From an uncultured Clostridia bacterium (GTDB lineage Bacteria > Bacillota > Clostridia > Christensenellales > Borkfalkiaceae), in assembly GCA_947627125.1 (NCBI GenBank), contig CANQUY010000016.1:1-18357 (forward strand): DNA of 18,357 nt. The letters are read 5' to 3'. Below are positions 1 through 7,731 of this stretch, piece after piece. Made by a program: the position numbers and the translations under genes. Below the pieces are notes generated by a model. It was not told the origin of the DNA and made no database searches. It saw only the letters and a list, made by a program, of their open reading frames with translations. Within the stretch, counting starts at the first letter, position 1; every line of letters starts with the position of its first letter.

Positions 1-11
1 AACCAGCCCCG

Positions 12-150
12 CGTCATTCTGAGAAACGGAAAACGAACGAAGTCCGACGACCTAACCCGAAGAATCTCGCGGGGCGTATACACACAATGCGGCGAGATGC
101 TTCGGTACTGCCCTCTTAGACTGCGTATTACTCCCCTTCTCAGCATGACG
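12..150. repeat. Nested-palindrome intergenic repeat, copy A
   Basis: The element starts CGTCATTCTGAG and ends CTCAGCATGACG. These ends form an imperfect outer inverted repeat of about 14 bp with one central mismatch. Inside is a second inverted repeat, CCGAAGAATCTCGC against GCGAGATGCTTCGG, also with one mismatch. Copies B (12950-13089) and C (13153-13290) have the same order and nearly the same length. This copy is the most diverged on its right inner arm. It is followed by a decayed piece of the second repeat unit (CCTCATCCCG, 162-171) and a right-end fragment at 195-208. It resembles a REP- or MITE-like non-coding element. No transposase is visible. Confidence 0.8.
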
Positions 151-194
151 CCGCACCCCACCCTCATCCCGTGGAGCAGCCACACCTCACAGAA

Positions 195-208
195 CAGCAT
201 GACGCCGC
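195..208. repeat. Right-end fragment of the palindromic repeat
   Basis: The 14 bases CAGCATGACGCCGC repeat exactly the right end and following bases of copy A (141-154). It is probably a remnant of a further, mostly deleted copy. Confidence 0.5.
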
Positions 209-231
209 TAACATCGGGGCGAGAATTGTAT

Positions 232-257
232 AAAAAAACCGCCGCGGGGAGCGACGG
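232..257 (-). terminator. Rho-independent terminator of the mscS-like gene
   Basis: Read on the minus strand, CCGTCGC and GCGGCGG form a 7-bp stem with one T-G wobble around a 5-nt loop, followed at once by seven T. It starts 17 nt after the stop codon of the channel gene. Confidence 0.85.
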
Positions 258-273
258 CTTTTGGGTTTTAGAT

Positions 274-1254
274 TCAGTTCTTTTGGTCCATATGTACATC
301 GACCTGCGGGAAGGGAACACAGATGCCATTCTCCTCGAACACCGTCTTGATCGCGCCGCGCATCTGACGCTGGGCGGCAAAGAAATCGTTCTCGTCGCAC
401 TTGGCGCCAAAGTGCAGATTCACGCTCGAATCGGCAAGCTCCTCCACGCCGTTGAAATCAATATCCGAACGGAGCGACGGGCACATTTCTCTGATCCTGC
501 CCTTGTTCGCCTCAAAGACTTCCTTCACATGCTGCAAATTTTCCTCATAGGGAATGCCCACAAGCACGGTGGGATAGGAGTCCTCTCTGCTCTGGTTGAC
601 AAAGATCTTGATCGTCGAGTTGTTGGCGACGCGGATATCGCCGCTGTAGTTGATGAGTTTGGTATTGCGGATGCCGATCTCCTGGACCGTGCCGCGCCAG
701 CCGTCGATGGTGACGATATCCCCCACCTGCAAGGTTCCGTCGCAGACGAGGAAGATGCCCGCAACGACATCGGCGATGAGGCTCTGCATACCAAGGCCTA
801 CGACGAGCGTAAGAACGCCTGCACTGGCGATGAGTGCGCCCACATTCATGCCCCAAACGGCGAGCACTGCGATGACGCAGACGACCCAAATCACGACCTT
901 CACGATGCTGTTGACAAGTCTGCCGATGGTGATCCTTCTCGGCGTTCCCTTAAAGACTGCCTTGATGATGGAGCAGACGATATAGAGAACGAGTAAGGTG
1001 ATAAAGAGGATCCTTGCCGTGCCGATGAGCTTGGGAATGATCGAGAAAATGAATTTCAGAAGCGGGCTCATCGTGATGGGGTTAAGGACATCTGGATTAT
1101 CAGGGTCCCTTTCATACAGGGGGAACCAACCGTCTACGGGGTCGTTGATCTGGTTGTAGAACACGAAGCTCAGGACCGTGATCACGGCGAAAATGACGAG
1201 CAAAATCAAGCCGACCGTAAAGGTTTTGTTGCCTTTTTTTTGTGTTGTTTCCAT
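274..1254 (-). CDS. MscS-family small-conductance mechanosensitive channel
   Basis: This 326-residue membrane protein should open under membrane tension and release solutes during hypo-osmotic shock. Hydrophobic segments lie near residues 12-33, 78-98 and 115-135. They are followed by the Gly/Ala-rich pore helix (about 138-172, with GLGMQSLIADVVAG), the feature most typical of MscS. The beta domain (about 173-222) contains VGDIVTIDGWRGTVQEIG and a later NNS, and a cytosolic alpha/beta portion runs to about 322. Length is close to the 286 residues of E. coli MscS. GGAGGT lies 5 nt before the ATG. The gene has its own consensus promoter and terminator, so it is a separate unit from the preceding operon. 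Confidence 0.93.
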   Translation of the reverse strand: METTQKKGNKTFTVGLILLVIFAVITVLSFVFYNQINDPVDGWFPLYERDPDNPDVLNPITMSPLLKFIFSIIPKLIGTARILFITLLVLYIVCSIIKAVFKGTPRRITIGRLVNSIVKVVIWVVCVIAVLAVWGMNVGALIASAGVLTLVVGLGMQSLIADVVAGIFLVCDGTLQVGDIVTIDGWRGTVQEIGIRNTKLINYSGDIRVANNSTIKIFVNQSREDSYPTVLVGIPYEENLQHVKEVFEANKGRIREMCPSLRSDIDFNGVEELADSSVNLHFGAKCDENDFFAAQRQMRGAIKTVFEENGICVPFPQVDVHMDQKN

Positions 1255-1272
1255 TTTTTACCTCCATGAGAT

Positions 1273-1301
1273 ATTATAGCCTGTCCCATAAATTTTGTCA
1301 A
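1273..1301 (-). promoter_or_regulatory. Consensus sigma-A promoter of the mscS-like gene
   Basis: On the minus strand TTGACA (1296-1301) and TATAAT (1273-1278) both match the consensus perfectly and are 17 nt apart. Predicted initiation near 1266 gives a leader of only about a dozen bases, just long enough to hold the GGAGGT ribosome binding site. Confidence 0.92.
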
Positions 1302-1338
1302 GGTATGAGCCGAAAAATTTTTACCGATTCCATACCTT
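1300..1338. promoter_or_regulatory. Possible operator: inverted repeat abutting the mscS -35
   Basis: AAGGTATG (1300-1307) and CATACCTT (1331-1338) form a perfect 8-bp inverted repeat separated by 23 nt, with AAAAATTTTT in the spacer. One arm overlaps the edge of the -35 box. This could be a regulator binding site. It could also be chance, as it occurs once in the window. Confidence 0.35.
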
Positions 1339-1468
1339 TGAAGACATCAAACAGCGGCTCGCCGTTCGCGAACGATGCTGCAACAATTTCTCCATGCATC
1401 CTTTAGACAGATTTTTCTCCTTTATCCCACCTCATTCCGTCGCAAAACGATTACTGAATAAATGTCAG

Positions 1469-1493
1469 AAGGTTCCTCTGATTGAGGAACCTT
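1469..1493 (-). terminator. Hairpin at the 3' end of the 12-gene operon
   Basis: AAGGTTCCTC and GAGGAACCTT form a perfect 10-bp stem around a 5-nt loop (1479-1483), beginning 5 nt after the stop codon of the last operon gene. There is no good T run on the minus-strand 3' side, so it may stop transcription inefficiently or mainly protect the mRNA end. Confidence 0.65.
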
Positions 1494-1498
1494 CGCGT

Positions 1499-2650
1499 TC
1501 ATGTTTTCAAGAAGGATACCATATAATGGCCATGATAGCTTTCCTTGGGAAGTACTTTCAAATAATATGTTGTATCCGCAGTCATGGAAACTTCCATAGA
1601 AATATCTTCATCCGTATCACTCTGGAGAGATGAATGATCTGACAAATACAAATAAACGGAAATGCACTCACCGCTCTCTGAGGAGATCTTATATTTCCCG
1701 CTTCCCTCGGGAGTGATCACAAAATAGAATGCAGTGTTGCCCTCATATAACAGAGCATAACCGCTTTCCCCGACCGATAATTCTTTTGCCGTTTCAAACG
1801 AAAAACCATTATGCGCATTATAATACTCACGGCCTTCGACATTGATATCCTTGCTGAAATACCAGAAACCTAATGTAAATGCCAATGCAATGATGATCGT
1901 GAAAGACAAAAGCGTCTTGAATCTTTTAAGCTGTATCTTTCTTCCCAAAATGATAATAAGGATCGCAGCGATACCGCCCAAAACGAGCAATCCATATGGC
2001 GTCAACAAAAAATAGACAACATATCCTAATCCTACAAACAGTAATCGGATCGCTAAAAAAGGCAATGTGACGGGTAGTCCGCCTATAAGAAGACCGCCCA
2101 ATAAAAAGCCAATAAGCCCGCCGCACTCATCATCTCTTACACGCTTTACGATAGCGAATATCAACAGCCCCAGCCACAAAGCGCATGCTAATACCATCGC
2201 CGTGATCCCGACTTCAAAGCCGGTGTTATCTTGATACTGAGAAAACAATGCAAAAAAGCATTTGAAACTCGTTTCTTCAACAATAACTTCCCTTGCCCAG
2301 TAAGCAATACCATTCCTCATCGCAAAATGAATTATGAGAAATAAGCCTGCAATCGCTATCAAAAAGACGAGGAGACAAGGGGCATAGAGCTTTCGATCCC
2401 TTCTTTTTGCCTCCTTAAATTTATTTTCTTCAATGAGTCTTTCTCTACGTCTTCTCTGCACGGTATCTAATGCGGAATTGTATTGTTGCATCTCCGCTTT
2501 GAGCCTACGCTGATAACCGTCACGGGAGGCAGAATATGTATTCCGAGAGATAAATGACACATCAAACGAAAATGGTGTCGGAGTTTCGCCTTGAAGCATA
2601 TTGAAGTATTTAGTTTCAATATCACCCAATACAGTGTCCTTAAACTGCAT
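1499..2650 (-). CDS. Polytopic membrane protein with PPC-like extracytoplasmic domain
   Basis: This 383-residue protein is the last gene of the operon, 13 nt after the Hint protein gene, with GAGG before its ATG. Residues 1-85 are hydrophilic, probably cytoplasmic, and clearly related to the start of the upstream 580-residue protein: both have KY..ML.G.T..PF, then TYS..R..Y..RL, a Tyr-Asn pair and an Arg-rich stretch. Five or six membrane helices follow between about 90 and 264. The last 110 residues look like a small beta-sandwich resembling bacterial pre-peptidase C-terminal (PPC) domains: NGFSFETA near the start, then GKYKIS, and ADTTYYLKVLP followed by YMVSF at the end. The shared N-terminus suggests that both proteins dock on the same cytoplasmic partner. 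I do not recognise a named family, and its role as a secretion component is inference. Confidence 0.85.
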   Translation of the reverse strand: MQFKDTVLGDIETKYFNMLQGETPTPFSFDVSFISRNTYSASRDGYQRRLKAEMQQYNSALDTVQRRRRERLIEENKFKEAKRRDRKLYAPCLLVFLIAIAGLFLIIHFAMRNGIAYWAREVIVEETSFKCFFALFSQYQDNTGFEVGITAMVLACALWLGLLIFAIVKRVRDDECGGLIGFLLGGLLIGGLPVTLPFLAIRLLFVGLGYVVYFLLTPYGLLVLGGIAAILIIILGRKIQLKRFKTLLSFTIIIALAFTLGFWYFSKDINVEGREYYNAHNGFSFETAKELSVGESGYALLYEGNTAFYFVITPEGSGKYKISSESGECISVYLYLSDHSSLQSDTDEDISMEVSMTADTTYYLKVLPKESYHGHYMVSFLKT

Positions 2651-2663
2651 AAAATCCTCGCTA

Positions 2664-4406
2664 TTATCTTATTGAATTTACATCATAATACAAGTTGATC
2701 AACCCAAGAATCTGATCGAACGAAAACAACCCTTTCCCGACTGCTACTTTGTAATATTTGAAAGGGAATATCTCGAAAACTTCGAGCGGTACATAGTCTT
2801 TAAAATCTTCATAAGTATACAGACCATACTGTTCTATATCCCGCATCATTGCGGCAAGATCGTATTGCATACTTTCATCGTAATCAAAAAGATTTACCAT
2901 ACCCGCCGACAGCGTCAACATACCGTTCGCGATCACGTTTATATGCCAAACCGATGCGGGGTTGTAAATTTTGATATGTTCATTCGTGATATAAGCAGAA
3001 GTTAAAACCACCATACGGCTTTCAATTCCGCCATCGGCCATACCGGTAGCAACAAAGGTATGCCCTATAAATTCTTGGAAATTGCTTTCTCTGATATAGA
3101 CATACTTATTCAAGGTTTTATCAAACAAGCCATGCTCATCGATAATACGCAAAGTCGTTCCATCCGAGAAGCAGAGGTTTATAACATCATACCATTGCGC
3201 TTCTTCGCCTGCGTGAATATTGGCCAATAATGGAGCGGCTTCATATTTACCTGTTTCATGATTAAATACTGCCAGTACATCCCCCATCGTCAAATCTTCA
3301 ACAGCTTTCTTTGAACCATCATACAATGTAATCATAGTCCCTTCGGCTAAACATCCCGGGTCGGAACTTGATGCGCTTATGCTTGTGTGTTTTGTAAGCG
3401 TAAAAGTATAAGGGCTCTTAGCGGAACTTCCGCCAACCAAGAATGAAGTGTCCGAATACGAAAAGGATGCCGTCACCGTGATAGAGGTCCCAACTTTAAT
3501 TTCAATTTTTTCCCCCGAAGCAGGGGAAGCGGATTTTCCGTCATATGACAAAGTGATAGATGCATTTTCTCGGTAAACGGTTACAGTCGCCCAATCCGTC
3601 GCAGTAAACTTGGCTTCAATATTTGTATTCGCAGTGGGTTCATATTTTTGGCCTGCTTTGTAAACGTTACCATCGATCAGCCAACCATCAAATGTATACT
3701 TTGTAACATATGTATCATTATCAACATCCGCTTTGGAACTGCCCGGCAAGGTGATTGATTCCCCTTTTTCTACATATTTGATTTCAGATTCATCTCCGCC
3801 CCAAAGGGTTATCTTATAACTGCTTGTACTTTGAGCAACAAAATAAAGATTTGTCGCTACCAGTCCTATACAAAAAATCAACACAAGAGAAGCCAACACA
3901 TTATAAGTCTTTATGCCACTTCTGAAAGACTCATTATGGTGCATTTTAACAATAAATGTGATGGAACATATTAGCGAAATAATACAGAAAATCACATAAA
4001 GCGCTATTGCCCAACCAATAGAAAAACTTTCCATGGTTTGGATCTTGATTATCTGCCCCTGTGGATTGAAAACATCATAACCAATGGCCGCACACAAGAA
4101 GAGCGGGAGCAAGAAGATAAAAGTCTTCCATCCCTTCCAACGGTTAAATCTTCTGCGCGCTTTTTCGATTGCTCTTTCCCGCTCATAACTCAATCTTCTA
4201 TCGCGATTATTTTTTACTTGATACAAGGCATTGTTATAAGCTGTTTTTTCGCTGTTCAAGCGGCCGTAATATTTTTCCCTCTTCGTACTGTATGTTGTCC
4301 TGGAAGATATCTCGGGAGTAGCGGCAAACGGCGCTTCGGTAGCACCGTCAAGCATTTTTTTGTATTTCTGATCCGTTTCAGCTTTGATGGTATTCGTAAA
4401 ATTCAT
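2664..4406 (-). CDS. Membrane protein with InlB-type repeat and Hint (hedgehog/intein) domain
   Basis: This 580-residue protein begins with a cytoplasmic region (1-90) shared with the downstream 383-residue protein. Three hydrophobic helices follow (about 92-112, 127-154, 167-191), which should place the rest outside. Residues about 197-270 look like an InlB B-type repeat (YTFDGWLIDGNVYKAGQ). A second Ig-like beta region (272-345) has SYSDTSFLVGGSSAKSPYTF. From Cys352 (PGCLAEGTMITL) a Hint domain runs through DEHGLFD (His425) to a terminal GMVN (Asn505). Hint domains self-cleave or splice, and in polymorphic toxins they often release the C-terminal part. Here the 75-residue tail (506-580) is acidic and aromatic and matches nothing I know. 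It lies 11 nt after a WXG100-like gene, with GAGGT before the ATG. Whether the Hint domain is active is unknown. Confidence 0.87.
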   Translation of the reverse strand: MNFTNTIKAETDQKYKKMLDGATEAPFAATPEISSRTTYSTKREKYYGRLNSEKTAYNNALYQVKNNRDRRLSYERERAIEKARRRFNRWKGWKTFIFLLPLFLCAAIGYDVFNPQGQIIKIQTMESFSIGWAIALYVIFCIISLICSITFIVKMHHNESFRSGIKTYNVLASLVLIFCIGLVATNLYFVAQSTSSYKITLWGGDESEIKYVEKGESITLPGSSKADVDNDTYVTKYTFDGWLIDGNVYKAGQKYEPTANTNIEAKFTATDWATVTVYRENASITLSYDGKSASPASGEKIEIKVGTSITVTASFSYSDTSFLVGGSSAKSPYTFTLTKHTSISASSSDPGCLAEGTMITLYDGSKKAVEDLTMGDVLAVFNHETGKYEAAPLLANIHAGEEAQWYDVINLCFSDGTTLRIIDEHGLFDKTLNKYVYIRESNFQEFIGHTFVATGMADGGIESRMVVLTSAYITNEHIKIYNPASVWHINVIANGMLTLSAGMVNLFDYDESMQYDLAAMMRDIEQYGLYTYEDFKDYVPLEVFEIFPFKYYKVAVGKGLFSFDQILGLINLYYDVNSIR

Positions 4407-4417
4407 GCTGAACCTCT

Positions 4418-4711
4418 TTAGCCAATATTTCTGCGTTGATATGTATGGGTCTCATATTCTGCTAAATTTGTCATTCTATTTGCGATCGCCGAAACGTTTT
4501 CATCAACACATATCTTAATTTTCTGATTGAGAGATTTTACTTCCTCAAGAAATTGGGCCACTTCTTTTCTAAAATTTGATTCAAGCTCAGAAAGTTGGGC
4601 AGTCACCTGCTGAACACAACTTGAAGATATCCCGGTGGCTTGATCTCCCAACTGCTGCAAAGCAGCCGCTGAACTGCTTAATGCAGCGTCAGAAACTTTG
4701 ATCCTATCCAT
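4418..4711 (-). CDS. WXG100-like small helical protein
   Basis: This 97-residue protein has no cysteine pairs, no signal peptide and no membrane helix. Its heptad-like pattern suggests two long helices (about 5-50 and 52-85), as in ESAT-6/WXG100 proteins. The usual Trp of the turn is absent; the turn region reads SELESNFRKEVAQF. GAGG lies 8 nt before the ATG, and the gene sits 14 nt after the second 65-residue gene and 11 nt before the Hint protein gene. Its position suggests a partner for the Hint membrane protein or for the preceding effector. The family call rests on size, predicted helicity and context, not on a diagnostic motif. Confidence 0.75.
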   Translation of the reverse strand: MDRIKVSDAALSSSAAALQQLGDQATGISSSCVQQVTAQLSELESNFRKEVAQFLEEVKSLNQKIKICVDENVSAIANRMTNLAEYETHTYQRRNIG

Positions 4712-4725
4712 AATTGCACCTCAAG

Positions 4726-4923
4726 CTATTTGCGGTCTCTAAAAAAATCTGCCCAAAAAGGATTCAATTCGTCAAATAAACGTTTTTCATCTTCAGTCAA
4801 CTTGTATGGATAGTCCTTAAACAAACTATATACTTGACCGCCAAATGTAAATAGTCTTTCCCCTTTCTGTTCAGGGTTGCTTATCCAATGAAAATCTTCG
4901 GCTACAGGCTTTTTATTTGACAT
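4726..4923 (-). CDS. 65-residue putative immunity protein for the upstream effector
   Basis: This is a small acidic cytoplasmic protein with no membrane helix. It is a clear paralogue of the 66-residue protein at 6134-6334. They share FxWIxNPExxGExLFTF, then DYPYxLT, FDExNPFWA and a final FRxRK. Each starts 11 nt inside the 3' end of an effector gene whose toxic-type domains are also paralogous. That arrangement is standard for effector-immunity pairs. A strong ribosome binding site (GGAGAGTTAGGAG) precedes the ATG, unlike the effector gene itself. I do not recognise the family. It could instead be an effector-specific chaperone. Confidence 0.85.
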   Translation of the reverse strand: MSNKKPVAEDFHWISNPEQKGERLFTFGGQVYSLFKDYPYKLTEDEKRLFDELNPFWADFFRDRK

Positions 4924-6112
4924 CTCCTAACTCTCCTTTCCTTTGCTTGCTTTCAGCTGTATTTATATATCCCAAAACATATATAAAATTTTTGCAATTT
5001 GCCATCGAATTAACATCTATAAGAAAATTGGGTAAATCATTATTCCTTATTTGTTCGCAACCGAATCTATCATGTAATTTTTCCGGCGTTAGTTCATGCC
5101 AGCCATTGTCATTTGGTGATTGCAATTCGAGATATTCGAAATTAGTTTTTCCTTTTCTTACAATTGCAGCGTGTTCGCCTGTTGCCAAATAATATTCTTT
5201 ATTAGATTCCATTTGACTTAATAATTGTTGGGCACACTCTATATCATTCTTACCAAAAATCGTCTTCGATTCGATTCCGGGCATATCTGCAATTACTTGT
5301 ATGTTTTCATTTTCCGAGAAAAACTTTCTGCTTTCGCCATCACGAAAATCTAATACCTTATATCCGCCTTTATTGCCCGCATAAGCAAAAGCCAATGATG
5401 AACAAGACCCAGATGTACAATCTCCGCCGCCCAATTCACTAACTATTTCCTCTGAAGTCCGGATAGAATCGCATTTCTCTACAGATATATAGTCTGTCTT
5501 CTGTAGATATGTAGCAATATTTTCATGTACACTATTTGCCATTACCTGTTGCCAGTCGGGGTCATTTGAAAACTTATCAACATCTTCTTGGCTATACCCA
5601 TGTGCTTGAAAATATTCATCTAAACTACTGTACGCCGGAAGTTTTGTGTTGGGATGCTCCTTTCTCATTAAAGCACGCCAAACGGGATCTTTTGAATAGA
5701 TATCATAATCTCCTATCATGTATTGATGTGCATTGTAATATTCAGCAATGCTTGAATATTCCGTTCTTCCTTTACTCGCGCTCATAGGGTGACTACCCGC
5801 GGCGGTTGCAGGAGCAGTTATAATTAGCGGTTCAGCGCGATAAACCGGGCGTTCCAAAATCTGTTGCGCTCTTTGTCTGAAATATTTGGGATATGTTTCG
5901 TATACTTCGTCGAGAATAGAAATAGCTTGTGCCCTTAAAGAATCTAATTCTTCCACCAAGGAGCCAAACGTTTCATCATCTCTCCATTCCGATTCAAGAG
6001 CCATAATTTGCGCATAAAAAACGTTCACAATTTCTCGTTGCTTTGCGCAATAGCCATCAATAATATCGGCTATGTTAAATAAAGATTCCGCATCTAAAAC
6101 AAGGTCATCCAT
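4913..6112 (-). CDS. WXG100-fused effector with papain-like C-terminal domain
   Basis: This 399-residue protein has three parts. Residues 1-92 are a WXG100-like hairpin with SEW at 41-43, clearly homologous to the stand-alone 91-residue protein at 7992-8267. That homology supports this start although no ribosome binding site is visible. Residues 119-196 hold two related units beginning YSS(I/L)xEY and ending in a DPxW motif. Residues about 215-399 match the C-terminal domain of the 468-residue effector. The candidate active residues are Cys237 (TSGSCSSLAFAY), His314 (GEHAAIVR) and Glu329 or Gln331 (YLELQS). The Cys-His-acid/Gln order and surroundings suggest a papain-like toxin fold (Tox-PL type peptidase or deamidase), but the catalytic class is inferred. 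The gene begins 21 nt after the first immunity-like gene and overlaps the next by 11 nt. Confidence 0.87.
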   Translation of the reverse strand: MDDLVLDAESLFNIADIIDGYCAKQREIVNVFYAQIMALESEWRDDETFGSLVEELDSLRAQAISILDEVYETYPKYFRQRAQQILERPVYRAEPLIITAPATAAGSHPMSASKGRTEYSSIAEYYNAHQYMIGDYDIYSKDPVWRALMRKEHPNTKLPAYSSLDEYFQAHGYSQEDVDKFSNDPDWQQVMANSVHENIATYLQKTDYISVEKCDSIRTSEEIVSELGGGDCTSGSCSSLAFAYAGNKGGYKVLDFRDGESRKFFSENENIQVIADMPGIESKTIFGKNDIECAQQLLSQMESNKEYYLATGEHAAIVRKGKTNFEYLELQSPNDNGWHELTPEKLHDRFGCEQIRNNDLPNFLIDVNSMANCKNFIYVLGYINTAESKQRKGELGDVK

Positions 6113-6133
6113 ATAGTACCCACGATTTTCTTA

Positions 6134-6334
6134 TTATTTGTCATATTTCCGATTGCGAAAATAGTGCGCCCAGAAGGGGTTCGCCTCATCAAAAATTTGC
6201 TTTTGCTCTGGTGTAAGAGCATACGGATAATCACGATAAAGATTAAAGATTTGCTTTCCGTCAAAGGTGAACAGCATTTCACCTACCGTTTCTGGATTTT
6301 CAATCCACGAAAACTTTAATGGATTATCTGACAT
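6134..6334 (-). CDS. 66-residue putative immunity protein for the 468-residue effector
   Basis: This paralogue of the 65-residue protein at 4726-4923 shares WIxNPExxGExLFTF, LYRDYPYALT and FDEANPFWAHYFRNRK. The start codon lies 11 nt inside the preceding effector gene and has a purine-rich Shine-Dalgarno (AAGGGGGAAG) inside that gene's end, so both proteins should be made together. Size, acidity, lack of secretion signals and pairing with a toxin-like neighbour fit an immunity protein. This is inference from gene order, as I recognise no family. Confidence 0.85.
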   Translation of the reverse strand: MSDNPLKFSWIENPETVGEMLFTFDGKQIFNLYRDYPYALTPEQKQIFDEANPFWAHYFRNRKYDK

Positions 6335-7730
6335 GACCGCTTCCCCCTTTCACCTGTGCAGATTTGTCGGTGTTGATATAACCTAATAGGTTCAAAAACT
6401 CTGTATTGCCCTTTAATGAATCGATCTGAATCAGATAGTTAGACCACTCGGTTTTATGCCCATCATCACAACCAAATCTTTCGTATAAGGCGCGTTGTGT
6501 TAGAGGTTGCCAACCGTTATCGCTTGAAATTTCACTTTGCAACTCCAAATATTGATATCCACCATCGGGTTTCAACCTAACAACAGCTGCGTGTCTGCCA
6601 GTAGCCATATAATATTCTTTCCCTGGCTCCATTTTACTCATCAAGCGTTCTGCGCACACACCATCGTTCGTTCCAACCTCAATTGTAGACTTAACACCTT
6701 CCAAAGTAGCAATATGCTTTATTGTGTCTCGTGATGAGAAAACGCTACGACTTTGTCCATCGCGGAAATCATAGACGACATATCCGGCTTTATTCCCCGC
6801 ATATGCAAACGCCAAAGATGAACACGAACCTTCCGTCATATCACCACCGCTTACTTCGTTAATAATTTGCTCTTCTGTCCTGTCCGCAGAAGCGGTTTTA
6901 ATGGGTCTGTGTTCTACTCCCTTTAACGATTTTTCTACACTATTCTTCTTGCCGAAGATCTTACTTAATCTTCCACCTTTGGAATCCACCGAATCTGTTG
7001 AATCCACTCCAACATTCGAGCCGCTGGATCCCCCACCCTCGGAAGAACCAGCACTTCCAGAATAGTCTGAAAAGTTTGCCCCAGCAGGCATATAAATTGG
7101 CTTGCTTGCCAGGTACGCACCTATGCTGTCCAACGCTCCTTGTATGGTCGTTAAGTTATAATTGCTTTCATTCTCGATAGCATTTATGTATTTTTTGATC
7201 TCAAAAATATCTGCTTGTATTGATTGCGCAACAGCATCGATTCCATGTTTGATCTGCTCAAATCGACTGACAGTTATACTAACCTCGTACATGATCGCCG
7301 AGGCTTCTTCATATTTTGCTCGATACTGCTCATATATAGCTTGCGCTTGAGCTCTCGCTCTTTCTGCCGCAGCTAATGCCGCCTCGTCGATCTCCTCAAC
7401 AGTATAATCGTTACCGTTTTCGTCCGTATATGTTTTTTGAATGGGATGACTCAACACATAGTCGATCTCCGCATCGCAACGATCCACCTCGGCGGCGGCA
7501 TCTTCCATTAACGCTTGATATTTTTCAACTTTTAATTGAATTTCGTCCAGCATTTGTCTGCCGCGCATTATTTGCTGTGCAAGCCTTTCAGAATCCGCCT
7601 GCACTTCATAATACATTTCTTCGACGCGAGATAAGGTTTCATTGCCTCGCGTCAAAATCGCAGAATATTCATTGGAGCAACTATCCGCATAATTGCCTAC
7701 GGCAGAAAATGTAGTAATCAAATTTCCCAT
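6324..7730 (-). CDS. Coiled-coil effector with papain-like C-terminal domain
   Basis: This 468-residue protein starts with about 200 residues of predicted alpha-helical coiled coil rich in Glu, Ala and Arg, comparable in position to an LXG-type delivery domain. A Gly/Ser/Asp-rich linker follows (about 222-253). The C-terminal domain (about 280-468) is paralogous to that of the 399-residue effector and keeps all its landmarks: Cys303 (EGSCSSLAFAYAGNKAGY), His380 (GRHAAVVR), Glu396/Gln398 (YLELQS) and NGW. This suggests a papain-like cysteine peptidase or deamidase. Only the shared residues are seen; the activity is inferred. It begins one base after the stop codon of the 84-residue WXG100-like gene, its likely export partner. 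Only a degenerate GGCGGTG precedes the ATG, so translation is probably coupled. The 3' end overlaps an immunity-like gene by 11 nt. Confidence 0.87.
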   Translation of the reverse strand: MGNLITTFSAVGNYADSCSNEYSAILTRGNETLSRVEEMYYEVQADSERLAQQIMRGRQMLDEIQLKVEKYQALMEDAAAEVDRCDAEIDYVLSHPIQKTYTDENGNDYTVEEIDEAALAAAERARAQAQAIYEQYRAKYEEASAIMYEVSITVSRFEQIKHGIDAVAQSIQADIFEIKKYINAIENESNYNLTTIQGALDSIGAYLASKPIYMPAGANFSDYSGSAGSSEGGGSSGSNVGVDSTDSVDSKGGRLSKIFGKKNSVEKSLKGVEHRPIKTASADRTEEQIINEVSGGDMTEGSCSSLAFAYAGNKAGYVVYDFRDGQSRSVFSSRDTIKHIATLEGVKSTIEVGTNDGVCAERLMSKMEPGKEYYMATGRHAAVVRLKPDGGYQYLELQSEISSDNGWQPLTQRALYERFGCDDGHKTEWSNYLIQIDSLKGNTEFLNLLGYINTDKSAQVKGGSGHVR

Positions 7731-7731
7731 A

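Noticed and set aside
97..996. A 299-codon plus-strand open frame
   Set aside because: It is antisense to the MscS-like gene and starts inside a repeat. The minus-strand frame has clear MscS features, promoter and terminator.
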